Shown one piece after another: positions 33,907-44,581 of a stretch of DNA of 64,000 nucleotides; position 1 is the first letter of the stretch, and every line of letters starts with the position of its first letter. Both the position numbers and the translations under genes were made by a program. The DNA comes from Escallonia rubra (Eukaryota > Streptophyta > Magnoliopsida > Escalloniales > Escalloniaceae). A model generated the notes under the pieces. It made no database searches. It was not told the origin of the DNA and saw nothing but the letters and a program-made list of their open reading frames with translations. The stretch is taken from contig JAVXUO010002108.1 in NCBI GenBank assembly GCA_033065855.1, positions 62,001 to 126,000 on the forward strand, read 5' to 3'.

Positions 33907-35613
33907 ATGGGGTTTCCTAGTCTTGAGGGGAGTTCTATTACTAGACCTCCACTTTTTGATGGGTCTTCATATAGTATATGGAAAATTAAGATGCGAGTAT
34001 TTTTAGAATCTTTAGATTATGAAATGTGGGGAATTGTTGAAGATGGCCCTTATGTTCCAACCAAGAGGATTAGAAATAAGCTTGTGCCAAAGGAGAAATC
34101 CGAATTTAATGACTATGATAGAAATATGCTTTGCATGAATTCTAGAGCTAAGAATTGTCTTGTTTGTGCTCTAAACGCAAATGAACTCAATCGAGTTATT
34201 GCGTGTGATTCGGCTAAGAGTATATGGGATACACTTCAAGTCACTCATGAAGGGACTTATCTTCTAAGAGATTCAAAGATGAATTTATGGCATAGAGAAT
34301 ATGAATTGTTTCAAATATTTTCCGATGAATATATTATGGAAATGAATTTTCGTTTTACTAAAATTGTTAATACTTTGAAACAATTAGGAAAATGTTTCTC
34401 TAACGGTGATCTTGTGAGAAAGGTAATTAGGTCATTACCTAGAGAATGGAATGCAAAAATCACCGCACTTCAAGAATCAAAGGATCTTAATACATTTTCG
34501 TTGGATGAATTAATTTGCTCCTTGATGACCTATGAAATGCAACTCGAATCATCCGGGCAAAAAGTTCCAAAGAAGAAGTGCATTGCTCTTAAAGCTTCAT
34601 CAACAACGGATCAATCTTCATGTGCGGAGGAGAAAGACTTGAATAACAAAGAGATTGATATACTTGCAAAGGAATTTAATGAGTATCTCAAAATGAAGAA
34701 AGATAGAAACTTGCACAAGAGCAAGAACGAGTCAAGTATGGAGAGTACCTCAAGGGAGAATAAGAAGAAGAACGAGGCAAGAAAGAAGCACTCCATAAAG
34801 ACATCAATTAAAGCCATTATTTGGACCGATAATGACTCAAGTGGAGATGAATGTGGTGATTTCGATGATAGAGATTCAAATCTATGCTTCATGGCTCAAA
34901 AAGAAGATGAGGTAAATTCTTCATATAGTGATAGTGATAGCAATTTTTCCAATGATGATATTTATGATGCTTACACTCTTTTATATGAAGAATCCATGAA
35001 ATTAACCAACAAAAATTGTGCTTTGAAAAAACAATTGCGTGCAATTTCAAAAGAGCTAGATGACTTAAAAAGTGAAAATAATGAGTTGCATGCCAAGAAT
35101 GAATGCATATCTAGCCACTTATATGTAGAGCATGTGAATAATGATTTGGTTGAATTAATTGCTAACACTCCTAGCTCAAAACAAATCTCTTGCAAAACTT
35201 TGGCTCTAGAAAAACAAAATGAAGATTTAAAAGTTGAGATTTGTGATTTGAAAAGATGCTTTGAAAAATTTGTTGATGGTAAAAACAACTTGGATGTCAT
35301 GCTTGGACACCAAAGAGTTGGCCTAAACAAAGGCGGTGTTGGATTAGATCCTCTCACCTTGCCTCCTAAAGTTTTTAAACAACAAGCTAGGTTAAATGTT
35401 CCTCCAAGACAACCAAAGAACTATTGCACACCATTTACACATTGTGGTTGGTGCAACAAGAAAGGACATAGGACTAGTTATTGTCCTTGTAGAATTGTTT
35501 ATGTTGGATGTATAAAGAAAATGTGGGTTGTTAAAGAGTTTCTTAATGTTGCTAAGACTGATACTCATGGACCCAAGAAAATGTGGGTACCAAAAGTTAG
35601 ACCTAAATTGTAA
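33907..35613 (+). CDS. Gag polyprotein, Ty1/copia Sirevirus-like (568 aa)
   Basis: An intact frame starts at ATG 33907, the first after the primer site. Residues 12-45 (RPPLFDGSSYSIWKIKMRVF) match the N-terminal DUF4219-type gag motif, and residues about 85-220 the UBN2-type gag domain (ANELNRVIACDSAKSIWDTL; KMNLWHREYELFQI). A Lys/Glu-rich middle and coiled-coil-like stretch (about 380-470) follow. The zinc knuckle near residue 516 reads CGWCNKKGHRTSYC, a full C-X2-C-X4-H-X4-C. Gag should form the particle and bind element RNA. No protease, integrase or RT follows, so the element would depend on another one for pol. This is the only clearly intact retroelement protein in the window. Confidence 0.93.
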   Translation: MGFPSLEGSSITRPPLFDGSSYSIWKIKMRVFLESLDYEMWGIVEDGPYVPTKRIRNKLVPKEKSEFNDYDRNMLCMNSRAKNCLVCALNANELNRVIACDSAKSIWDTLQVTHEGTYLLRDSKMNLWHREYELFQIFSDEYIMEMNFRFTKIVNTLKQLGKCFSNGDLVRKVIRSLPREWNAKITALQESKDLNTFSLDELICSLMTYEMQLESSGQKVPKKKCIALKASSTTDQSSCAEEKDLNNKEIDILAKEFNEYLKMKKDRNLHKSKNESSMESTSRENKKKNEARKKHSIKTSIKAIIWTDNDSSGDECGDFDDRDSNLCFMAQKEDEVNSSYSDSDSNFSNDDIYDAYTLLYEESMKLTNKNCALKKQLRAISKELDDLKSENNELHAKNECISSHLYVEHVNNDLVELIANTPSSKQISCKTLALEKQNEDLKVEICDLKRCFEKFVDGKNNLDVMLGHQRVGLNKGGVGLDPLTLPPKVFKQQARLNVPPRQPKNYCTPFTHCGWCNKKGHRTSYCPCRIVYVGCIKKMWVVKEFLNVAKTDTHGPKKMWVPKVRPKL

Positions 35614-36729
35614 TCGTAGGTTGTTCAAAGCAAAGGCAAATAGCAACAAGGAGAAGGCTCCAAGAAAATTTTGAGAAGGAGGAACAACAAGCTAAATCTT
35701 AAGGGGGAGTAAGCATTCCGAGATTGGACATGCTACTTCAAATGAGGAGAGCCTCAAAGCTTGTCAAGAAAATGGACTTCAAGAATGATCACTCATGAGC
35801 TCAATTCCTTGGTAATTCGCCAAGAGGGTAAAACTTAATGATCTTCTCAACATTGTGCTATGTGCTAAACTTATACGTTATCAAGTATGCTTAAATTGTC
35901 AAATCTATAAAATAACTTGCTTGTTGAGAATTCATGCGAAATATGGTCTAAATTATGAGTCCTTGATTGTTTACTTCTCTATGTTATAATCTCGGATACC
36001 TATATGATTTAGATGACAATGTATGGTCCTCTTGCACTTATATTGGAAATATTGATCATTGATGACCATCATTTGCTTTGTGGAAATTCCATGTTGAAAT
36101 TATGTCGTCTTAATGCTTCACAATGCCATTCCTACAGACACCCCTTTTGGTAATGTCAAAAAGAGAGCATGACTCGGTTAGACATTTAGTTGTGTTTGTT
36201 TGATATTGTTGGCATGCATTGATTGAGGGGGAGCATACGTTATGATGGAATATGCATAAGATAACTTGATAGGGGAGCTTACATGCTTGAATCATATACT
36301 ATCTTGTTACTCTTGAAATATGCATGAAGTAGATGAGATTATTGAGCTACTTTGAATATCTTTCTTTGGATCATGAAGGAACTCTTGATATCATCAGTAT
36401 GAGTTCATGAGTTATATGCACTTCACGCCATTATCTTGCTTATAATTATCTCTTCACACATACATACCCTTGTCTCTTTGTTGATGACAAAGGGGGAGAA
36501 ATAATCTTGATTCTATATGCTATGTGGTTGTGTGTTTTGAGAGAACATTAGAGGAAGAGCATATCTTGTTTTAGCTAGGGAAGCTAGCTACAAGCTTAAT
36601 TGCTATATGAGATAAATTGACATATCTTGAGTATACAAGCAATGATTGAGTGTTCTATGTGATATTGTTGTGCTTAATTGACTATCATATGATACATCTT
36701 ACCTATATAGAATCAATGTTTGTCATCAT
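35614..36729 (+). other. Post-gag region with multiple polypurine tracts, no pol
   Basis: The 1.1 kb after the gag stop has no coding potential. It holds AAGGGGGAG-type tracts at about 35699-35711, 36225-36236 and 36489-36500 before the final tract at 36730. This multiple-tract layout is typical of Sireviruses. Confidence 0.85.
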
Positions 36730-36743
36730 AAAAAAGGGGGAGA
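36730..36743 (+). promoter_or_regulatory. Polypurine tract of the Gag-only element
   Basis: AAAAAAGGGGGAGA immediately before the 3' LTR (TGTTAG at 36745), the plus-strand priming site. Confidence 0.95.
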
Positions 36744-36744
36744 T

Positions 36745-38214
36745 TGTTAGCCCTATGGTTGGATAACCTAGGCTTACATCTTGTTTTGATGATAACTACA
36801 CATTGATTATGTTCTAATGTGTGCTTTGAGTGTATTCTTAGTAGGTATATATACATGCACACTCATGAAGATACATTTGAGAAGTTGGATAGATGGATTA
36901 AAGCCAAATAAGCTTAAAGTTATAGCGGACATGCTATAGAAGCTTCATCAAGTCCAATGTCGAAGAGCAACAAAGAATGCATCGGCTAAGTTACTATCGA
37001 TTATAATTGATCTTTCCTATTATGTAACTAGTCTTGGATTGATGCTTGGATTGATGACTATGACCTAAAAAGACCTTACGACACCTTGTGCATTGCATGT
37101 GAGTTCATAATCATTCACACAAGTGCGGTTCTTGAAAATGAGTGAACTTTAGAGCTTACTCAGATTTTCTCAAAACAAAATTTTGTGCTAATCTTTTCAT
37201 ATCTTGATAAAACTTTTCATTAGCTTTCCAACGTAAAAAATGGCACCTCAATCCGATTTTTCTAGAGAAAGTTATGCCCAAAATAGGAAAGGGGGTTCCG
37301 TGAGGCAGCCGATAGGCAGTATGGTATTACAGTCGACTGTAATTGAATACAGTCGACTGCACTGCATTTCAATACAGTCGACTGCATTGGTCAAAATTCA
37401 GTTCTAACGGCTATTTTCGAGGACAAAACTCCAACGGCTATTTTAGAGGGATTACAGTCGACTGCATTGGGAATACAGTCGACTGCAATGGCAGTTTTGC
37501 TCACTTTATGCCTATAACGGCTATATTTGATCTCTTCTCTATATAAATGTTCTGGGGCTTCATCAAACACTATGGAAACCACATTCTAAGTCTCCATTCA
37601 ATAGAGAAACATCAAGGCTCATAGATTAAACTTTTCTCTCTTCATCTTCATGATTTTACATCATTAAAGAGAGCATCTTTGTGAGCAATTCTTTGATTGA
37701 GAGTGAGCATCCTTCAAGTCATCAATTCTCTCATCTCTCTATTGCACTAGAGCTTCATTTGTACTCATTTCCTTTCAAGAGGGTTTCTTTGTACACATTT
37801 CATCTTTGTAAAAGGATTGTGATCAAGGCTTGGGTTTGTCAAGTCTTGGGTGAGCTTTGTGGATTCAAGGCTTGTGCTTGGTGTGGGGATATCACCAAGT
37901 GTTGTAAGGGTTTTGATCTTAACCCGGAAGAAGATTGTTGCTAGTGGATTCTAGTGCTCTTGCAAGGGACTTCCTTGAAGAGGTGGATGTAGGCTTGAGG
38001 GTATATCAAGCCGAACCATTTAAATCTCCTTGTCAAGTATCTCTAACTCAATCTCTTTACTTATTGCTCTTTAATTGTTTGAGATTGTTTAGTTAGCATC
38101 TTCATTGAAGTATTACTTGGTTTGTTTGAGATTTATGATTGTGCTTAGTTTAAATTCCCCATTATATTTCAAAAACCCTATTCACCCCCCTCTAGGGTTG
38201 TTTTATTGGTTTCA
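36745..38214 (+). mobile_element. Gag-only Sirevirus-like element: 3' LTR (1470 bp)
   Basis: It begins TGTTAGCCCTATGG and ends GGTTTCA, followed by the duplicated CCTTG. By eye it differs from the 5' LTR at a few tens of positions at most, which suggests a fairly recent insertion. TATA box TATATAAAT at 37540-37548. Confidence 0.95.
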
Positions 38215-41200
38215 CCTTGTTTGGTAAATATTGAGGGTAAAGTGTTACCTGCTGACCTTACAAGTATGGATATTCGGGATTTTGACGTCATTCTCGGTAT
38301 GGACTGGTTGTGTTCCTATCATGCCTCGTTGGATTGCTATGATAAAGAAGTACATTTCTGGATTCCCGGTCAATCTAAGTTCAAGTTTAAGGGTTATACT
38401 CCCATTTACTTCGTCTTGCCTTATATCTGCCTTACGGGCTAGACGTTTGCTTCGGAAGAGGTGTCAAGGATATTTAGCTCACATTGTGGATACTTGTGTA
38501 GCTGTTCAGAACTTATCCGATATTCCCGTCGTTAGCGAATTATTCGTCGTGTTTCCAGAAGAACTCACTGGTCTTCCTCCAGATCGTGAAATCGAGTTTG
38601 TTATAGATCTTATACCAGAAGCTGCTCCAATTTCTAACATTCCCAATCGTAGGGCCCCGGCCGAGCTCAAAAAACTTAAAGTGCAACTCTAAGAATTACT
38701 TGAGAAAGGCTTCATTCGCCCAAGCATCTCTCCTTGGGGCGCTCCTATTTTATTTGTAAAGAAGAAGGACGGAACGAAGAGATTGTTCATTGACTATAGG
38801 GAGTTGAACCGTATCACAGTTCGTAATAAGTACCCTTTGCCATGGATTGACAATTTTTTTGACCAACTCCAGGGAGCTGAATACTTCTCCGAAATTGATT
38901 TGAGATCAGGTTACTACCAATTGAAGATTAGGATGGAAGATATATCCAAGACTACTTTCCACATGAGGTACGGACACTATGAGTTTGTAGTAATGCCGTT
39001 TGGGTTGACTAATGCACCTGCAACATTTATGGATTTAATGAATCGGGTTCTCAAGCGATACTTGGACCAATTCGTCATAGTCTTCATTGATGACATTCTG
39101 ATTTACTCCAAAAGCAAGGAAGAACATGAAAAACATTTACATATGGTACTACAAATTTTGAGGGAATGAAAAGCTTTATGCCAAGTTTGACAAATGTGAG
39201 TTTTGCCTTGAGAAAGTTGTATTTTTAGGGCATGTGGCATCTAAAGATGGGATCTCGGTGGATCCACCTAAGGTAGAGGCAGTGTGGAATTGGGAGAAAC
39301 CAAAAACAGTCCGAGAAGTTCGTAGTTTCCTTGGTTTGGCTAGCTATTATCGCAGGTTTATGGTGGGGTTTTCAAAACTCGCTATCCCATTAACTCGGTT
39401 GACCCGGAAAAATGTTAGGTTTGAGTGGTCTGAGGAATGTGATTGCAGTTTTCTGGAGTTAAAGAAAAGACTGGTTTCAGCTCTGGTTCTTTCCCAGCCT
39501 TCAGGGACTGGAGGATTTGTGTTATATAGCGATGCTTCACGGAAGGGTTTGGGATGTGTATTAATGCAGCATGGGTGAGTTATTGCTTATGGCTCACGGT
39601 AAATCAAAACATATGAAGTGAACTACCCAACACATGATTTGGAATTGGCTGCTGTGCTTTTTCCTTTGAAAATTTGGAGGCACTATCTCTATGGTGAAAC
39701 GTGTGAGATATACACGGATCACATGAGTCTTACGTTTTTATTTACACAAAAAGAAATTAATATGCGACAACGTCGATGGTTGGAATTGCTTAAGGATTAT
39801 GACTGCAAGATTTTATATCATCCAGGGAAATCCAATGTGGTCGCTGATGCTCTCCGTCGAAAGAACACAGGTATGTGTGCAGCTCTTCTGACTTCATGTA
39901 AGGAAATTCTTACGGATCTTAAAAGTTTGGGTGTGGATGTTTTGATTTTCGGGACGGGAAACTATTTTGGTAATTTAATGGCGCGACCTACCTTGATCAA
40001 AAGAATTAAGCAAGCTCAGATTGTGGATTCAAAATTAGTTAAGATTAGAGAACAAGTTGGAGAGGGTCAACAACTAGAGTTCAGAATTGATGCCGAGGGG
40101 GCATTATGTTTTGGAAACAGATTAAGTGTTCTTTCTGATGTAGGATTAAAGGAAAAAATATTGCGAGACACACATAGTTCCGGCTTCACAGTTCATCCAA
40201 GTAGTACTAAGATGTATCGGGATTTACGGGACGTGGTTTGGAGGAAATATATGAAAAGGGAGATAGCGGATTATGTCGCTCGATGCCTTATTTGTCAGTA
40301 AGTGAAAGCAGAACATCAATGACCTGCTGGACCTTTGCAACCTCTTGCCATCCCTCAGTGGATGTGGGAACATATTGCTATGGACTTTGTGTCTGGTTTG
40401 CCTAGGACAAGGCAAGGTCATGATATGGTTTGGGTAATATTTGATCGTTTGACTAAGTCAGTGCATTTTATCCCAGTTAAAGTTACCTACAGCTTGGAGA
40501 GATTGGCAAAAATTTATATTCAGGAGTTTGTTCGAGTCCATGGAGTGCCCGTTTCGATCGTTTCGGATAGAGATGCACGTTTTGCATCAAAGTTTTGGCA
40601 TCGTTTGCAAAATGCTTGGGTACTCGACTTGAACTTAGTACAACTTATCATCCTCAAAGTGATGGACAGTCTGAGAGAACGATTCAAATTTTAGAAGACA
40701 TGCTTAGGGTTTGCTCGTTAAACTTCAAAAATAATTAGGGTGATCATTTGCTGCTTGTCGACTTTGCATACAACAACAGCTTCCAGGCTGGTATTGGTAT
40801 GGCCCCGTTTGAAGCCTTGTATGGTCGAAGATGTAGAACACCAATTTGTTGGTTTTAGGTTGGAGAGGAGAAACTTTTGGGTGCATTGGGGCCCGAGATA
40901 GTACAAGCTACATCAGAGAAAATTCATTTGATTAAGGATAATTTGCTAGTTGCTCAAACCGTCAAAAGAGTTATGCTGATAATAGAAGACGTGAGTTAGA
41001 GTTTGAAGTAGGAGATCATGCATTTCTCAAAGTATCACCTTGGAAGGGAGTAATGCATTTTGGAAAGAAGGGCAAGCATTCATTGGACCATTCGAAATCT
41101 TGCGGAAGGTTGGACCAGTCGCTTACCAAGTTGCCTTACCTCCCAGTTTGTCGCAAATACATGATGTGATGTGTTTCATGTATCAGCATTGAGGAAATAC

Positions 41201-41437
41201 GTGCCAGATCTTTCACATTTCATTCATTTCAATCCTGTGGAGATTCGGGAGGGCCTGTCATACGAAGAACGCCCAGTGGAAATTTTGGACCGCAAGGATC
41301 AGATTTTACGCACAAAAACTATTAAGTTGGTTAAGGTGCTTTGGTGTAACCATTCAATGGAAGAAGGCAAATGGGAACTCGAGGACGCTTGCGCGAACAA
41401 CACCCTCAGCTTTTTGACGTTTAAGGTATGTTTTTAA
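38215..41437 (+). pseudogene. Family B copy 1: rest of protease and pol (RT, RNase H, integrase, chromodomain-like end)
   Basis: Resumes after the insertion with [54 protein letters not shown] and intact FIDDILIYS (39083 onward). RNase [13 protein letters not shown] (39521) and [12 protein letters not shown]. Integrase: [10 protein letters not shown]...CLICQ zinc-binding part (40170-40300), MDFVSGLP and [13 protein letters not shown] from the catalytic core. The end reads MFHVSALRKYVPD and VKVLWCNHSMEEGKWELED, like the C-terminal chromodomain-type tail of Tekay/Del-like chromoviruses. At least six stops or shifts (near 38440, 38690, 39167, 39576, 40300, 40620) inactivate it. Confidence 0.9.
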
Positions 41438-41458
41438 TTCCGCAGACGGAATTCTTTT

Positions 41459-41471
41459 AAAGGGGGGAGAG
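41459..41471 (+). promoter_or_regulatory. Polypurine tract, family B
   Basis: AAAGGGGGGAGAG directly before the LTR at 41472. Confidence 0.85.
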
Positions 41472-42883
41472 TGTAATACCCCAAAAAAATTTCGTTTCTT
41501 ACGCTAAATTTCTTCCTTAAAAATAAATAAGTTTGTGATCTTTTCGTAATATTGAGAAAAGTGTGGAAAACGTTTCTATGGGATTTGAGGAAGAATAAAG
41601 ACTATGAGTTTTCGGTCGTATGGAAATAGGTTTCGGTCGAATCAAACCACTTTTCTTCCAATGAAAATTGTGTTAATTTGAGGAAGAATAGGGACTAGAG
41701 TTTTCGGTTGAATGGAAATAGTTTTCGGTCGAATGAAAAATCAAGATTTTGGGAAAGACATTTTCGCGACTGAAGTTTTGAGTCCAATGAAACTTCCTTT
41801 GCTTTGAATGAATACTGTAAATTTTTGTTTTCTTATAAATAGTCTCTTTATTTTCCTTCTAGCCTTTTTGTTCTCTGTTTCATTCCCTTTTCGGCGGAGA
41901 GAGAGAGAGAGATTAGAAGGTTTGGGAAGCTCTTTTTGTATTAAGGTGGTGCCTTGAGGTTTTTCTTGTCCAAAAGCTTGATTGAGGTAAGGGAATTTAT
42001 CACTTTTTGCTGTGCGAAAGTACTTTCAAAATCCGAAAGCTTATGCTTTGTCCAATTCTGTTCATCTCAATGTTCACTTTGGTTTGTTTAACTTTTGTTT
42101 TCGTTTAAAACATTGTGTACCCTCCCTTATTTGTGCGTTGATGAGCACACATTTGCATTTGTACATTTGTGGCCATCAATTTAAGATTGACATTGACTAT
42201 GCGGAACAACTCTCAGATTGAGAGGGTCATTTGGACACATGTTTGAGATGTTAGCGAGCAATAGACTCCTAGCATCCTACCAGTAGCACACGTTTGATGT
42301 TTGTATGTTTGATTTGGGTCTTATGACCAAGATACTCTTCGTATGTTGTAGCATGCCCGACATATATTAGCCATGTGTTAGGGGATTACATGCTTAACTT
42401 TGTTGCCTCCATATTTGATAATAAGATATGGGTTGCTCTTTTCTATTTCATATCGCCATTCGTCTTTGTTTATTGTGCTTGATAACTTATCATTTTGCTA
42501 TTTTACAGGGCTATTCGAGCTCACTCCTTTTCTTTTCTACCTTGCCTTTGCCACAGGTGAAGGAAGTGACAATGATTGATATGGCAACAATGGAGTTTGG
42601 AGATTTTGCTTCGTATCGTAAACTTTGTAGTTATAACTTGAAATCTAACCCGGATAGGGGTTTTTGGATTGTAATGTATTGGAATATTTTGTTTCGCCGC
42701 TGGTCATAGACAATCCTTTTGTAAGGGAATATTTTTGGATTGAATTGTGATAGACTTTTGTAATGCAGAGATGCTTTTTGTAAGAAGTTTTAGTTGCTCT
42801 GTTTTTACCGTTACTTTTGGAACTATAGCGGTAATTCTTGTAGTTTGATGGTGATCTTGGCCTCCCATTTTGGGGGCGTGACA
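41472..42883 (+). mobile_element. Family B LTR 2 (1412 bp)
   Basis: It begins TGTAATACCCC and ends GGGGGCGTGACA. TATA box at 41834-41841. Units with GGTCGAATG lie at 41610-41790. It is both the 3' LTR of copy 1 and the 5' LTR of copy 2: gag of a second copy follows, not unrelated flank. Confidence 0.9.
41987..42556 (+). other. Predicted LTR leader intron, family B copy 2 (570 bp)
   Basis: Donor GATTGAG/GTAAGG at 41987. The box TTTTACAGGGC...GAGCTCACTCC lies at 42501-42527, then a pyrimidine-rich tract, then acceptor TTTGCCACAG/GTGAAGG ending at 42556. It lies after the TATA box and before the primer site, so it would sit in the RNA leader. Inferred from motifs. Confidence 0.45.
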
Positions 42884-43052
42884 GGGTTGGTATTAGGTTT
42901 GTGATTCTGTAGACTCGTGTGACCTTAAGTTTAAAAGGTTGTGAGTTAAATGTGCCACTAGATTGGTCTCTTTGCCTTTTATTTTATTTTATTTCGTGTT
43001 TATCCTTTGTATGTTGTAGGCTAAAATAATTTAATTTGGTGTTAGGAGTACT
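42884..43052 (+). other. Leader of family B copy 2 with damaged primer site
   Basis: The sequence after the LTR reads GGTTGGTATTAGGTTTGTG. Compared with the intact GGTTGGTATCAGAGCTTAGG at 46926 onward, most of the primer-site end is deleted. Confidence 0.7.
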
Positions 43053-44132
43053 ATGCCTCCTAGACGCTCTGATCGTAACGCCAACGATCCTCACGAGCCA
43101 CCAACGAATGATGGAGTTGCTGAGGACATTGTGCAGGGATTTCAGAATTTGGCAAAACTACTTGCCGGAGGTAACGGGGTACCGCTACACTAAAATCAGA
43201 ACAATAGGTAGAATGATAGTGTTAAAACTAGAGATGTGGAGAAATTTAAGAAGTTAGTACCCGATTTTAGAAGGGAACCCGATCCGGAGAAGGCTGAAGA
43301 GTGGGTGAATCAAAATGAGAAGGTGTTCGACCTTTGGGACAACAGCAATGAACAAAGGGTGACATATGCAGTTTTCATGCTAGAGGATGAAGCCGACCAT
43401 TGGTGGAAGTTAGTTAGGCGCACGCAGAGAATCAACGCTAATCGTCCCATGACTTGGGAAGGGTTTAATGGTATTTTCTTCGGTAAATACTTTCCTCAAA
43501 ATGAAGTAAGAAGAATTCTTGAAGCTAGGCGAAGTTCACCTCATTGTCAAGGCATGCCCCGCATCTGGTTGGCATCGAGAATCGTAAAGCAAGAAGATTT
43601 GAGAAGGGATTGAAGCGCGGGATAAAAAAATAGGCTATTGGCTCTGAAGCTTTCAACTTATGCCAAGGTGGTTGAACGGGCCAAAATTCTAGAGACGGAC
43701 TACGGGGAGTTTCTAAAAGAGCAGGTGGAACAGAGGCACCAAAGAGGCTGTGCAGAAGCTTCGGATAAGAACAAGAGTGGTGGTCAGAATAAGAGGAATG
43801 CAACTTTACAAGAAGGCATGCAATCGACTCGAAGGGTTACGAAGGTATGCGATATCTGTGGAAGGAATCATGGGGATAAGCCCTACCATCGTTTGAAAAA
43901 CTCTTGTTTCAACTGTGGAAAGGTGGGACATTATGCTATGGAGTGCATGTATCCGAAGAAAGAGAGACCGAGGGAGAAGACTTACAACTCTCAGCCTCTG
44001 GGTGGAGCCAAGCTGTCCACGGGGGATCAGAGGCCGTGGGTACAAGGCCGTGCTTATGCTTTGACTGCCAAGGATGTCACAACTTCCAACGACGTGATGG
44101 TAGGTATAAACTTAGATCGGTTCTTATTCATT
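43053..44132 (+). pseudogene. Family B copy 2: gag, broken, no pol
   Basis: Starts MPPRRSDRNANDPHEPP at 43053. Stops occur near 43190 and 43206; then a long piece (43236-43613) carries EADHWWKLVRRTQR and MTWEGFNGIFFGKYFP, the typical chromovirus gag core. Later comes YAKVVERAKILETDYGEF and an intact zinc knuckle CFNCGKVGHYAMEC. A deletion of roughly 80 bp lies near 43504-43530. The reading passes into the protease start and ends abruptly at about 44132, where LTR sequence begins. No RT or integrase follows. Confidence 0.85.
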
Positions 44133-44581
44133 GAGGTAAGGGATTTTATCGCTTTTTGCTGTGGGATAGTACTTTGAAAATCCGAAAGCTTATGCTTCGT
44201 CCAATTCTGTTCATCTCTATCGGTTCACTTTGGGTTGTTTAACTTTTGTTTTCGTTTAAAACATTGTGTACCCTCCCCCATTTGTGCCTTGATGAGCACA
44301 CATTTGCATTTGTACATTTGTGGCCGTCAATTTAAGATTGACATTGACTCTGTGGAACAACTCTCAGATTGAGAGGGTCCTTTGGACACATGTTTGAGAT
44401 GTTAGCGACCAATAGACTCCTAGCATGGTACCAATAGCACACATTTGATGTTTGTATGTTTGATTTGGGTCTTATGACCAACATAGTCTTCGTACATGGT
44501 AGCATGCCCGAAATATATTAGCCATGTGTTAGGGGATTACATGCTTAACTTTGTTGCTTCCGTATTTGATAATATGATATG

